NCBI GenBank assembly: GCA_021292165.1
Contig: CM037888.1
Span: 26,821,041 to 26,885,040, forward strand
Direction: 5' to 3'
DNA: 64,000 nucleotides
From: Shinisaurus crocodilurus
Taxonomy: Eukaryota > Chordata > Lepidosauria > Squamata > Shinisauridae
Numbering within the stretch: the stretch's first letter is position 1; each line of letters begins with the position of its first letter. The notes beneath the pieces are model-generated. The model saw nothing but the letters and a program-made list of their open reading frames with translations. It searched no databases and was not told the origin of the DNA. Both the position numbers and the translations under genes were made by a program. Shown here one piece after another: positions 28,526 through 39,107 of this stretch.

Positions 28526-28889
28526 GCCAGCAGCAAGGGTCAGTAGCATCGGGCACCTGTCAAGGCCCACAACCCAGTAGGGGAGGGTCCCTTTCCAATC
28601 CCTGGAACCTCTCGGCCCTTCTGCTCCTGCTCCTCCTCCTCCTCCACCATGGTGTTGCTGCCTGTTCACCTGCCTTCTCTGAGCAAGTGAGCCAGCAGTG
28701 AGAGTAGCACAAGAGTAGCAAGGAGGGAAATGAGGTTGGGCCCACACAGGGAAGGGACCCCACTGAGAACATCTGGCCCAACTCCCCCCCCCCAAAAAAA
28801 AAAATCTGGAACCAGCGCTGCCTGCCTGGGCTGATGATGATGGATGATGATTTTTAAGAAAGTGCTAATAATCTGGCAGGCCAAAATAC
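28526..28889. other. Unclassified sequence
   Basis: Includes a short CTCCTC run near 28622 and an A-run near 28795. Minus-strand open frames of about 110 codons overlap here but show no domain. Confidence 0.4.
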
Positions 28890-28985
28890 AAGTCTTAAAA
28901 TCATAGGCTCCGGCTAGAGTTGGAAGAAACCTCAGAGAACATCTGCTCCAACCCCCGCTCAATGCACGCTCTGGAGAGCTGTGCT
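28890..28985 (-). mobile_element. CR1 3' end, reversed, diverged
   Basis: 'GAGTTGGAAGAAACCTCAGA' and 'CTCCAACCCCCGCTCAATGC' correspond to the reversed CR1 terminus at 29966-30050. Confidence 0.6.
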
Positions 28986-28989
28986 CAGC

Positions 28990-29660
28990 GACGAGAGTCA
29001 CAGTTTTGGCAGACCTGTTTTAAAGGGAAATCAAGTGATCTCCTGGAACCTTAACTTTGCTTGTTCAAGTGGTGTGAATTTCCAAAGTATAAATTAGAAA
29101 AACTTCCAAATTCAACGAACGCTCTGCAACTTTACCAAATTACAATGTGTGTGTCTGTGTTCTTCTCTTCTTTTTTTCCCTTCTTCTTTTTTAATTCAAT
29201 TAGAATATACCAAGAGACACACGGGAAAAGAATGTTCTTCTAATTACAAGAGGTAACTTTGGGAGAATACTTTTGAAAGTTAACAGCATTTCTTTAAATT
29301 GGGGGGGGGGTGTCTGTTTCATTTGAATCATCCCCCTCCCTTTCAACTGCAAAAAGCAAATACATATGGCATGAAAATCTGTTATAATCTAGCACTTTAC
29401 ACCTTGATATGTACCTGCTCCAAATTCATTTGTCTATAAATTATCCGCACATGGTGGTTGTCACTTCGGTTCACTTTGTCATGTGTTAGTTGAAGACTGA
29501 AGGGGGAAAAGGGAGGCTTAAGAGAGAGAGAAAAAGTCTTTGTAGCATCTAAATAACAAAACTGCTTGTCAGATATCAAGGAGGAAAATAGATGGGGACA
29601 AATTACCTTCTAGCTGTAATACATTATTTTATTTTATTCCGCTATGGAAGCTTGCTATTC
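28990..29660. promoter_or_regulatory. Repeat-free block, possible conserved non-coding DNA
   Basis: Apart from a T-rich stretch (29160-29190) and a G run (29300) the sequence is non-repetitive and AT-rich, with no gene signal. 29340-29600 has the even texture of a conserved element. Speculative. Confidence 0.25.
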
Positions 29661-29667
29661 TAAGCTT

Positions 29668-29938
29668 CAGACTAATGAGAACATGTGAGGTTGCCTTATG
29701 CTGAGTCAGGCCATTGGTTCATCTAGTCCAGAATGATTTACACTTGACTGGCAGTTGGCTCTCCAGGTGTGTGTGTGTGTGCGTGTGTGCGCACGCACGC
29801 GCATGTGCGTGTGTGCGTGTGCATAGGGTGGCTTTCTCAACCTGATCTGAGATCCTTTTATAACTGGGGATGGAAGCTGGGACCTTCCACAGGCAAAGTG
29901 TGTGCTTTTCCACTGACCTACTGGCCCTCCCCAAAAGA
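29668..29938 (-). mobile_element. tRNA-headed SINE with CR1-like tail, reversed, expanded internally
   Basis: Left end 'GAGGTTGCCTTATGCTGAGT' and 'CCATTGGTTCATCTAGTCCA' (tail), right end 'AGCTGGGACCTTCCACAGGC' and 'CCACTGACCTACTGGCCCTC' (reversed tRNA head). Between them a purine-pyrimidine repeat (29767-29825) has expanded inside the element. Confidence 0.78.
29767..29825. repeat. (GT/GC)n alternating purine-pyrimidine tract
   Basis: GT units interspersed with GC and the core 'GCGCACGCACGCGCATGTGC'. Strictly alternating over most of its length, so a candidate Z-DNA former. Confidence 0.93.
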
Positions 29939-29965
29939 GGGATAAGTTCATATTCTGTAAGGATC

Positions 29966-30440
29966 ATAGAATCATAGAAAAGTAGAGTTGGAAGGGGCCT
30001 ACTCAAGGCCATCGAGTCCATCCCCCTGCTCAATGCAGGAATCCAAGTCAAAGCATCCCTGACAGATGGCTGTCCAGCTGCACCTTGAGTGCCTCCAGAG
30101 TGGGAGAGCCCACCACCTCCCTAGGTAGTTGGTTCCATTGCCTTATTGCTCTGACAGAGCAATTGCCCAGGAAATTTTTCCTGATGTTTAGGTGGAATCT
30201 GGGTTCCCGTAACTTGGGCCCATTATTCCGTGTCCTGCAAACTGGGATGATCGAGAAGAGATCCTGGCCCTCCTCTGTGTGTGACAACCCTTCAAGTACT
30301 GGAAGAGTGCGATCATATCTCCCCTCAGTCTCCTCTTCTGAAGGCTAAACATGCCCAGTTCTTTCAGTCTCTCCTCATAGGGCCTTGTTTCCAGTCCCTT
30401 TATAATCCTTGTTGCCCTCCTCTGAACCCTCTCCAGGATG
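29966..30440 (-). mobile_element. CR1-type LINE, ORF2 C-terminus and 3' end, reversed
   Basis: The 3' terminus carries the CR1 'ATTCTATGATTCTATG' style ending (reversed at 29966-29985). The minus strand 30048-30287 is an intact 79-codon tail reading '[20 protein letters not shown]' and 'IRQWNQLPREVVGSPTLEAL', the canonical CR1 ORF2 C-terminus. 5'-truncated near the segment encoding the 'ERVQRR'-type motif. The best-preserved CR1 in the window. Confidence 0.93.
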
Positions 30441-30489
30441 GATGGATGAATATTTCAAGCTCTATTTTGCTCAGTTCCTCCTCTCCCCA

Positions 30490-30800
30490 TTGTTACGTTC
30501 ATTCTGTCCCATTTCTGAATATGACTGCATAAAAACAAAAACAAAAAAAAACAGTCAGCCCAAAACTTTGCACATAATTTTGTGCACATTTATCAAACTT
30601 TGCACATTTTTAATGTACACATTTTTTGCAAGCATCCTTTCCCTTAAATGAAGCATTTTTGTGCACATCCCCCCCCATAGATCCTTTTTTTTTTGTGTAC
30701 ATATGTTTCCTAATGTACTTATTTTTGCTAGCCATTTTATCCATAAAGCATTTCTGTGCATACTTTCCCCACTTTTTCCTAATGCACACATTACTTACTT
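30490..30800. mobile_element. TIR MITE relative
   Basis: Repeated 'TTTGCACATTTTT', 'TTTGTGCACAT' and 'CCTAATG(C)AC' motifs as in 15455-15745 and the family-1 core. Ends are not defined. Confidence 0.4.
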
Positions 30801-30802
30801 AC

Positions 30803-30880
30803 TGTATTTTTATCCTGCTTTGCAGACTACTCTTGTCTGCCAAAGTGGCTCACATCAATAAAAGAGAGAGAGAGAGAGAG
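30803..30880 (-). mobile_element. Short LINE/SINE 3' end with (AG)n
   Basis: 'TATTTTTATCCTGCTTTGCA' and 'CCAAAGTGGCTCACATCAAT' resemble a reversed L2-type 3' end. An (AG)n run follows at 30863-30880. Confidence 0.45.
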
Positions 30881-30884
30881 GCCC

Positions 30885-31460
30885 TGCCATCAGGCTAACA
30901 AACTAAAATGACAAGAGATGTGCAAGGGTAGGGGGGGGAGGGAGGTTGGAGATCTGTTTTTCAAGACCAGAACGAGGTGGTGAGCTAGAAGTGGGCATTT
31001 AAGTGCTGATCTTCCCTTGCTGATGTTATTCCTTGAATAGCAATTGATGGCTCTTGTTCCTTAGGCCAAGGGCGGCAGAGCGTTCCTTCCCCTAATTTCT
31101 GCAATCCCAGGGTAACTTTCAGATGGAGTTGAGTGTTCTTTATGGCAGGGAGGGGGAAGCAAGCTCCACTTAGATTCAGACATCTCCCAGATCTGTCTGA
31201 ATCAGCCAAATTTGGTTCCAGATTCAGGATTCCACTGAATATGAAGCACAGACCTAGTAAGTTCATATTAAAATGCAAACTCAATGAATTCCTCTACCAT
31301 CCCTAAGAGAAGGGGACTGAAAGGAATGGAGGACAAACCCATTCCTTCCTTCAATGATAATAAAACAAATGTAATGTCCTGTCACTTAGCCTCTGGGGTA
31401 GTGATTACATATGAAATGCCCATAGGCATATATGTTTCCCTCTGTTGAGCTGAAGCCAGT
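30885..31460. other. Unclassified sequence
   Basis: No gene or repeat recognised with confidence. Confidence 0.4.
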
Positions 31461-31464
31461 CTCT

Positions 31465-31862
31465 CAGGGATGTATGGATTTTGTTAAACTCTTTCCATCT
31501 TGTGTTTCGCAGATTGTCAGTCATCTTTCGTTCCATCATCCACTCATTGACAGAATCAGATTTTTTGTGTGAGAACTTCGTTTTTTTGCAAGTGCGCTTT
31601 TGCACTGATAAACACTTGCGCAAATCACCCCAAAAGTTAAAAGAGCAATAATACAATGGAACCAATTACCTAGGGAGGTGGTGGGCTCTCCCACACTTGA
31701 GGCATTCAAGGTGAAGCTGGACGGCCATTTGTCAGGGATGCTTTGACCTGGATTCCTGCATTGAGCAGGGGGTTGGACTCGATGGCCTTGTAGGCCCCTT
31801 CCAACTCTACTTTTCTATGGTTCTATGATTCATTCTGAATTTCTCCAACGTCCTTACTGTAG
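31465..31862 (-). mobile_element. TIR MITE, family 1, reversed, split by a CR1
   Basis: Left part 'AGGGATGTATGGATTTTGTT' to 'CACTTGCGCAAATCACCCC' and right part 'TTCTGAATTTCTCCAACGTC' are the two ends of the family-1 MITE. The centre is replaced by the CR1 at 31640-31832. Confidence 0.65.
31640..31832 (+). mobile_element. CR1-type LINE 3' end nested in a MITE
   Basis: 'ATGGAACCAATTACCTAGGG', 'GGTGGTGGGCTCTCCCACAC', 'GGACTCGATGGCCTTGTAGG' and 'TTTCTATGGTTCTATGATTC'. Only the last 190 bp are present, ending with the ATTCTATG-type terminus. Confidence 0.92.
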
Positions 31863-32645
31863 ATGCTTGAAAAGTCAGGCTTGTTCATTGGAGGCAATCA
31901 ACAGTATTTAATTTGAATGGGGGGGGGGATTGCTTTATGTATAGTAAGAGTTTCAGGAATCAGATCCTACATCATCTCTGTGTAGCCTGCAGGGAGGAAA
32001 AAATATATATTTCAAAGCTTTGTATTATTATATTTTCATTCAATTTAATTATATTTCAGAAGTATTTGGCTACGGTATGGCTACTCATCAGGTACCTCTA
32101 ATAAGAACATAAATTGACATTTCTGATTCGTTGTTTCATTCTTACTTTGCTCTTACTTCCAAAATTTAATTATTTATCCCCTTGTGATTTATGTTGTTCA
32201 AATAATAAATGGCTTTAAAAAAAAAATCATCAAAGAACCACCCCCAAACTCTAAATATATGTATATTCCTGTGGCACAACATATTTTGAAACTGTGATCA
32301 GCATTTTTTTTTCCCCTAGAGGGGAATATTTTCAAGAAAACATCCTGCAACTCAAAAGTAATTTCAGCAGCAAAAGTAGATTAAATATCCATCATATTAG
32401 TCACACGGCATTAGATGGAATTGGATTGACTGGGAAGAGGTCAAAGAGTTGTTGAAGGTTTTAGCTTACTGGAGGAGCAATAAAATTCAACCATAGTTAA
32501 AATCATTAGCTGCAAACCCTTTGATATGAGATCCAAATTTCCAGTGCTCACACTGGGAACCTCCAAGCACCACGCCAAGTTAAAAACAACAACACAGTCA
32601 CTCCTCTTAAAAAGGCTAAACTTTCTTGTAAACCTTTAAATGAAG
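31863..32645. other. Unclassified AT-rich sequence
   Basis: Mostly unique-looking. 32280-32480 has the appearance of non-repetitive ancestral sequence. Confidence 0.45.
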
Positions 32646-32649
32646 TTCA

Positions 32650-32684
32650 GGGGAGGAGGAGGAGGAGGAGGAGGAGGAGGAGGT
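32650..32684. repeat. (GGA)n microsatellite
   Basis: About eleven GGA units. Confidence 0.95.
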
Positions 32685-32709
32685 CACTTCTGCAGTTTGG
32701 GAGCAATCA

Positions 32710-33290
32710 GTTAAGAAAATGAAAAAGGCCAGTGACCACTAACACGGATTCATAAAATACCAAGAGACAGGTCTGTTTAAGTAAGCAGGTTTTATTAAAG
32801 CTCTGACATTCATTTCCAGAGAAGGGAAGGAGAGAAGAATGCAAACAAGTGGTCAGCAATGAAGGGGACATATTTTGTATTTAGCAAGGGCTTGGAAAGG
32901 ACCAGCCAAATCAGCTCTACCTACAGCCTCGCTTATTAGATGCAGCTCATTTCAAGCTGCAGGTAAAGGTGTTGTTAACCCCTCCACCCTGGTGTGAGCA
33001 ACAACAGAGGCCTGCAGGAAAGTTAGGCTCTGTGTAAACAGGCCTTTACCTGCTTCTAGGACTGAATGCCTGATGTGCAAAGTAAGTACTGCAGGGCTTT
33101 TTTGCAACCCTGAAGGTCGCGCACACTTTGGGTGGCTGGGTGTGTCACAGCACATAAGGGAGCAAAACTACTTTCTCTCTTTCACATTGGGGGGGGCGGG
33201 ATGTCAAGGGCAAAGCCATAAAGCTCTCTCGTGCTCTCCCAATTGCTTACTCCTACGATGCCCTGAAACTAAGCTATGTCACAACATTCT
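32710..33290 (-). mobile_element. Possible solo LTR, reversed
   Basis: A reversed polyadenylation signal (AATAAA on the minus strand, 32794-32799) with 'AAACCTGCTTACTTAAACAG' downstream gives a U5-like end. About 490 bp upstream on the minus strand a 'TGTTGTGACATAGC' could start U3. TG/CA ends and target duplications were not established. Confidence 0.3.
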
Positions 33291-33574
33291 GGGGCATTCT
33301 GGGGGGAAATGTTAACATCTATTGGCAGAAGCCCCCCCCCCCCATCCGAATAATGCCCGAATAATGGGGATTAAGCTATAGCATGGCTCCAGGGGCATTA
33401 TTGAAATGTAAACAGGTGTCAGAAGATGAGTTCACCATCCCTTACCCTTGAAATGTGTGGGCTCCACCCAGTAGTTGAAATGTTCCTCCCTCTTCAGCCT
33501 CATCTGAACTGGACTCTGAAAGTAGGGGGCACTTTTGCTCAGCCCTAGAAGAGGGGTCTGTCAGAGTCTCACTT
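33291..33574. other. Unclassified sequence
   Basis: Includes C- and G-runs and the short repeat CCGAATAATG. No family recognised. Confidence 0.4.
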
Positions 33575-33885
33575 AGGAATGTTGGAGAATTCTGCAATGG
33601 ATTCAAATGGGTTTGGATTCCTATGAATCTGACCTGCAGATTCCGCAGCAGACTGACCTTCCCCTCATCACGCAGACCTGTGGATCAGGATTTTTATTTT
33701 TACTTTGGGGGGGGGATTTGCACAAATGTACATTAGTTCATTAGCACTAATGCACACTTGTGCAAGTGCAAACAGGAACAAAAGTCTCAGTTACAAAAAA
33801 AAAGAAGCCAATTCCATCAATGAGTGGATGATGAAACCAAATATGGCTGATGATCCGCCAATCATGGATGAAATGGATGTATTCC
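33575..33885 (+). mobile_element. TIR MITE, family 1
   Basis: 'GAATGTTGGAGAATTCTGCA', 'CTGACCTGCAGATTCCGCAG', 'CACTTGTGCAAGTGCAAAC', 'CCAATTCCATCAATGAGTGG' and 'GAAATGGATGTATTCC' match 38133-38534 in order. Just after it a 19-bp unit (TTCCTGTAACTTAGGAG type) is duplicated in tandem (about 33880-33920). Confidence 0.65.
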
Positions 33886-34089
33886 TGTAACTTAGGAGAA
33901 TTCCTGTAACTTAGGAGGTGATGTTACACCACATTAGTTTGTTACTTGTTTTTCCTTAATAAAGGAAGAAAACCGAACCCAGTACAACATTCCAAACAGG
34001 CAATGAAACAGAGATCAGAATGAGATGCATGGTGGTGGGGCAGTTTGATTCATCAGCCCCAAAGTGGTGTACTGCAAAGATGACTTTAA

Positions 34090-34093
34090 AAAG

Positions 34094-34128
<35 letters not shown>

Positions 34129-34135
34129 CATGTGC
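34090..34135. repeat. (CA)n microsatellite with ATGCGC-type extension
   Basis: A CA run of about fifteen units followed by the alternating 'TGCATGTGCGCGTGCACATA'. Confidence 0.95.
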
Positions 34136-34299
34136 GCGTGCACATACACATACAAAAGGGGGAAGGCAGGAGAACAATTACATCTCATGCAGACAGTGAC
34201 ATGCTGAAGTTTTTTTTTTAAACTTGTTTCCTATTTAATAGGAAGAATAGTTTCCACCTGAGAGAAAGCAGATAAAAGGAGAGCTCCTCAGTAAGTAAT

Positions 34300-34520
34300 A
34301 ACCAGCTGACATACTTCTGTTGATTTTGTACATTTCTTCCCCGCTCCTTCTGGAAATGACAAGGATAATTAAAGTTGTTAACTACACTGGGCGACGTGTC
34401 AGTCAAAGAAAATATCACTCGTATAATTTCTCTCAATGCAATACCACAATCCAAAGCGATGTGCTAGAAATGAATCCTCCCCGTGAGAAAAGATTTATTC
34501 ATATGAGACTTGTGGGGGGG
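34300..34520. promoter_or_regulatory. Candidate conserved non-coding block
   Basis: Repeat-free sequence with 'GATAATTAAAGTTGTTAACT', a CpG-containing 'GGGCGACGTGTCAGTC', and no open frame on any strand with gene-like features. The call is by eye. Confidence 0.28.
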
Positions 34521-34525
34521 AGGGG

Positions 34526-34526
34526 G

Positions 34527-34564
<38 letters not shown>

Positions 34565-34565
34565 A
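34526..34565. repeat. (GAAA)n microsatellite
   Basis: About nine GAAA units after a G-rich run. Confidence 0.95.
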
Positions 34566-34569
34566 AATA

Positions 34570-35170
34570 TATTCTGGACGGGAACGTGAAGCAATGAACT
34601 TCGTCACATGTTTGCGAACATACAATATAATCTAATTTGCATTGCTTAGGGTTTTCTTTTGGGTGGGTGAATTAGGAGGGGATACAAAGAATGGTACATT
34701 AGCCTAGTCTATTTATTTTCAACTAAAGAAAGACCATGGAAGTACACAGCCAATAACAGAGCTTTTTCTTTTCTTTTCTCCACTCTGATGTATCTCGGCT
34801 GAGTCTCCACACACACCATTATCACCACCTACAGTCTTGCACATCCCTTGATGAGAATTGTGTGATGGGGAAGCCAAGACCAGGCGCATCGTCATGTCCA
34901 TGCCATTCAGCTCCATCATCCTTGAATGAGTTGGAGACCACACCTCTGTATTGTACTTAGGTTCTTGGGCAAGTTCTTTCCTTTCAGTCTCACCAATTTT
35001 CCTTCTGGGAAATGAGTGTTTTGTCACCAGCCATGCCCACCATGGCAGCCATTTTATGAATGGGCAACCCCCCACCCCCACAGCAGCGATCTTGTAAACG
35101 CACCCACTACACTTTCAATATTCCAAATGAGCCCATTGACTCAAAGGGTTTTGGCGATCCTGAGGAGATT
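34570..35170. other. Unclassified sequence
   Basis: A 120-codon minus-strand open frame covers 34719-35081. It has no signature I recognise and no obvious splice sites at its ends, so I do not call a gene. Confidence 0.4.
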
Positions 35171-35174
35171 TATA

Positions 35175-36132
35175 GGGATGCGTGATTGAATGTTATTCAG
35201 TTCATTTTTTGATGAGAACTTGCCAAAGTTTGCATGAATGAGATAGAAAGAACTTGAGTTTTTTCTTTCTTTGTTTGTTTGTTTTAAATCAGATGTAGGA
35301 GAAAGCAAAGCTGACAGATTCATCCATACAGGCAAAAGATTGTGAGTGCTTAGCTCTGGGTTTGAATACCTTTGTATTCAGCCATGTTTCTGGTCCTTAA
35401 TTAGGGTTGTCCTCTCTTTTTTCTGACAGGCTCATAATCATAAACAGCTATGTGGCATGCGGGTCAGGATAGGTCAGGTCAAACTTTTATTGCTTATGGC
35501 CAAGGGCCTTTGCTAAAATTCAAAACACACTCAAAATATAGGATACAACAACTCACATTTGCAAATACCATTATTAGAAGTACTATAAATCACAGTATAA
35601 TAAAAGAAAGCACAATAAAATAAAATAATACACTTATCATCAAAACAGAGCGTCACCATAAGAATTTAATGCTATCTCTGATAGCAATTTTACATGGATC
35701 CTTGCAGCAGCAATTACAAAGAGAGACACCCTGTAAGTCACTTAAAAGTCAAGGTCCAAAATGGTCCCACACGGTCCTCTCCATGCTGGGAATAGCTGCA
35801 CCTACTGGATCTGGCTGATGCTAATGGGTGAGAATTTGGTTCAGTTCACTTTTTATAAGAACATACCAAAACTTGCAAAGATCGTTATAAATGGGATGGA
35901 AAGAATTTGAGATTTAAACATTAGAATGTGGGAGAAAATAAAACTGGCAGATTTGTCCATGCTTAGCTGCAAATCTATTGAATTTTTCTGGTGTAGACAG
36001 GGGAGATTTTTGTTCGGTTCATTTCTTATAAGAACCTAACAGCATTCACAGGTTTCTGTATAAATGGGATTGAAAGAACTTGAGATTCAAAACATTGTGG
36101 CAGAAAGCAAAACTTACAGATTTATCAATCCC
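35175..36132 (+). mobile_element. TIR MITE, family 2, with TA target duplication, split by a LINE end
   Basis: Starts GGGATGCGTGATTGAATG after TA (35173-35174) and ends 'AGATTTATCAATCCC' before TA (36133-36134), a mariner-type target duplication. Three 'GAGAATTT/TTATTCAGTTCATTTTTT' modules occur inside. A foreign segment (35463-35765) interrupts it between the 'GGCATGCGGG' and 'CACACGGTCCTCTCCATGCT' blocks that are contiguous at 4084-4640. Confidence 0.7.
35463..35765 (-). mobile_element. Unidentified LINE 3' end, reversed, nested in a MITE
   Basis: On the minus strand it ends 'GCCATAAGCAATAAAAGTTT' plus 'GACCTGACCTATCCTGAC', with AT-rich 3' UTR before it. A GACCT-type repeated tail fits a non-LTR retrotransposon, but I cannot name the family. 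Confidence 0.55.
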
Positions 36133-36134
36133 TA

Positions 36135-36720
36135 GTGGAGAACGCAACTGGAACATGATGGAGAGAGCATGGCCAACAACTGTCACCCTACTTTCTCTTC
36201 ACATGATTCTGATCAAGTGTGTGTGTGTGGGATAGCTCTGCCGTCTTGACCTGATTCTCTCGGGGCCTTGCCCTTGGTCTATACACTAGATTTAGCACTG
36301 AACCACAGAGGAACCACACACACCGTGTGGGGTAAAAAGCCAGGAAAGTTTATGTAAGGTAAACAGATCACAATAAAAGGTGGGGAATGAGGGAAGAGGG
36401 GGAAAGGTGGGGAGACACTTTGGTACATACAAGTAGAGCTATAAAACAACAAAACTAGCTCTTGTACTATATAACTACCCAGGCACTCTCTTTACCTGGC
36501 GGTTGGTCCTCTTCAGGGCTTGCCTCAGCAAAAAAAAGCCCTACTCCTGTGAAAGCGTGCAGACAACAACAAAACCCAAAAGCCACAGCAGCAGTACAGA
36601 TTCCCCCCCACCCCTCCTTCCCGTAGCTTGGCTGTCTTTGGCCAATCAGGATGAACTTCATCTGGGCTAGGTAGGAGAGGGGTGGGTCACATTTTTTATT
36701 TATTTATAAATGCTTGGGCC
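36135..36720. other. Unclassified sequence, possibly retroelement-derived
   Basis: Contains 'CACAATAAAAGGTGGGG' and short purine-rich stretches. No family could be assigned. Confidence 0.35.
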
Positions 36721-36721
36721 G

Positions 36722-36972
36722 CATTTTTATTTATTCATTTATTTATTATATTTATACCCCGCCTTTTTTCCTGCAAGGAACCCAAGGCGGATTACTCAAT
36801 CCTCCTCCTGCTCTCCATTTTATCCTCACAACAACCCTGTGAGGTAGGTTAGGCTGAGAGACCGTGACTGGCCCAAAGTCAGCCAGGGAGCTTCGTGGCC
36901 AAGTGGGGACTAGAACCTGGATCTCCCGAGTCCCAGTCCAACTCTCTAACCACTATGCCACACTGGCTATTT
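36722..36972 (-). mobile_element. Sauria SINE, full length, reversed
   Basis: TTTA tail, 'TATACCCCGCCTTTTTTCC', 'ACCCAAGGCGGATTACTCAA', reversed B box 'GGGACTAGAACCTGG' and head 'CCACTATGCCACACTGGC'. Confidence 0.93.
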
Positions 36973-37109
36973 GCATGCAAATAGCTGTGGCACCGGCCAT
37001 CAAAAGACATGGGAGACTCTGAGGTGTCAGGAGCCATCAGAGTAACTATGTACATTTTGCATTTCCCAGCCCCCAGCTGGGGGATTATACTTTTTTACAC
37101 ATGTGGAGG

Positions 37110-37156
37110 GGTGTGTGTGTGTGTGTGTGGTGCAGGAAACTCTGACGCCTTTTTCT

Positions 37157-37190
<34 letters not shown>
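37110..37190. repeat. (GT)n and (AT)n microsatellites
   Basis: A GT run at 37112-37129 and an AT run at 37160-37189, separated by unique bases. Confidence 0.95.
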
Positions 37191-37191
<1 letters not shown>

Positions 37192-37194
37192 CTC

Positions 37195-38125
37195 GATCGG
37201 CTGGTTATTTGTACCAGAATTATATCACTAGAAAAAGGATGACCAGTAAATCACCTGTCAAATCAAACCTCCTTTCTGAGAGTCTTGCTCAAGCATACAC
37301 AACTTTGGGCCTCACCAGTCTTGCAATCCCATCCTTCACTACCCAGCCAGTTGATGCCATTGGCTGAGCTGCTCTGATGTCACAGTAAACAGTTGCAGAA
37401 GAGAGTATCAATGCATTTTCTGCTGCCCACTGATGTCACTGATGTGCTATGATGTCATAGAGGGGTTGGACAGCCTGGTGCCCATGCAGCTGAGTTCTTA
37501 GGGTTTCAGCGAAGATCTTACAGTTTGACATTCAATGTTGGCAAAGATAAGAAGAGAATATGAGATGTGTTAGAAAGAATCAGTCACATAAGTTCAGATT
37601 TGGGTCCATTGTTATTTCTACTGCAGCTAGACTATGCTATGCCTGATCTTGGAAAACAATGTCAATTCCCACTCTTGAAGAGTGGGAAACGAGATACATG
37701 AATACCTGGTTAACTGATTTATTAAAGAGATATTAATTTTAATAACTACTTTTTAAATTTTAACTATTAATTAAACAATTTAAAACTAATTTTAAGAATT
37801 AAAGAAGGAAAACAATATCATAATATATATTTTTCCCTCCATAACTGGAAACTATTATTTATGTGGTCTTGGATCAGAATTCTTGTTCTACCAGCAGAAG
37901 GTTAATAATTGTGGAAGGGGGAATATGACAATCTAAAAATACAACAAAGGGGAAACAAACAACAGAGGAAACGGATGGGAATGGAGGCAGAGGTAAATGG
38001 TGGAAGAATCAGTAAAAATTTCCACTACAGCTAAGCCCCCTTTATGCATTCTGTGGGGTTTCATGCTATGGCATGGGAACAGGGCCATATCATTGGCTCC
38101 ATCCATTGTGGGTGGGGCTAGTAGT
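37195..38125. other. Unclassified AT-rich sequence
   Basis: 37360-37460 repeats a 'CTGATGTCAC' motif loosely. 37730-37830 is nearly pure A/T. No gene recognised. Confidence 0.45.
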
Positions 38126-38132
38126 GCACCTA

Positions 38133-38534
38133 GGGTTGTTGAAGAAATCCTCATTGGATTCAAATGAGTTCAGATTTCTATTTATCTGACCTGAGGTTTC
38201 TGGAGTGGACTGGCTTTTCCTGAGTTGCACAGATTCTGCGGACTTGCAGACTGGTTTTATACTTTCCAGAATTTTATGCAAATGTAGCCATAGAAAAATA
38301 AAAAATAACACCAACCAAAAAGGCGCATTTTCCCCCATAGACTAAAGTGTGAGAATGCACATTTTGGGGGGATATGAGCATTTTCAGAAGTGCGCATTTG
38401 TGCAAGTGCGCACAAACGTAAGTTCAGGAAATGGAAAAAAATCCAATTCCATCCATCAATGGACAATGGAAAGAAAGGCACCTGATAATCCATGAAAGGT
38501 AGATGGAATGGATTTAACAAAATCCGTACATCCC
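38133..38534 (+). mobile_element. TIR MITE, family 1, reference copy
   Basis: 402 bp between TA dinucleotides (38131-38132 and 38535-38536). Ends GGGTTGTTGAAG and GTACATCCC are diverged inverted repeats. Blocks: 'CTGACCTGAGGTTTCTGG', 'GCGCATTTTCCCCCATAGAC', 'TGTGCAAGTGCGCAC', 'CCAATTCCATCCATCAATGG'. Non-coding. Most complete member of the family in the window. Confidence 0.72.
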
Positions 38535-38706
38535 TAGGTGTATCCCATCTCCATACCATACCATTGCCTCCGCCCGCTGTATCTTTCAAGGGCCACACCA
38601 CTAGCCCTGAGCCCTGGACTTACATGTATTGGTGTAGATGTCTGCAGGGAGGAAGCCAATGCATTGGCTTCCACATGATCTGGCTTCCTGCTGCTTATGT
38701 GCAGGG

Positions 38707-39014
38707 CAGGGGTGAGCAACCGGTTTTATGTCGAAGGCTGCATTAATTCAGAATTAATCTGTTGGCGGCCACATGCCAGCAGTGGGTGGGGGCAAAGCCA
38801 AAAGTGGGTGAGTCCACCCTTTTCTCTTTCTGCAGCCCGCTTTTCTCTCTCTCCCTCTTCCATCCCACCCAATGGGCTGCTAGAGAAGAGACAGAATACG
38901 CTTTTCAGAGGTCTGAACTGATTGGATGTAGAGGGCTTTTGAAATTAGATTGAGGGTAACATAAATTAGGATGAGGGGCACATGTGACCCTAGGGCTGTA
39001 CTTGCCCACCCCTG
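38707..39014. mobile_element. hAT MITE
   Basis: Termini CAGGGGTGAGCAAC and TTGCCCACCCCTG. Flanking octamers GTGCAGGG and GACTAGGG agree at five of eight positions. The interior 'GGTCTGAACTGATTGGATGT' and 'TCTCTCTCCCTCTTCC' blocks parallel the reverse of 8207-8524. Confidence 0.75.
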
Positions 39015-39107
39015 GACTAGGGAGTTAAGCCAAAGGCTTCAGGGATAAGGTGGGTTTTGAAGGAAGTTAGAGAGGTGGTATCATACAAGTATTCTGGGAG
39101 GTAGTTC

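Noticed and set aside
34719..35081. 120-codon minus open frame
   Set aside because: Looked protein-like at first, with mixed composition, but I recognise no family and see no supporting gene structure.
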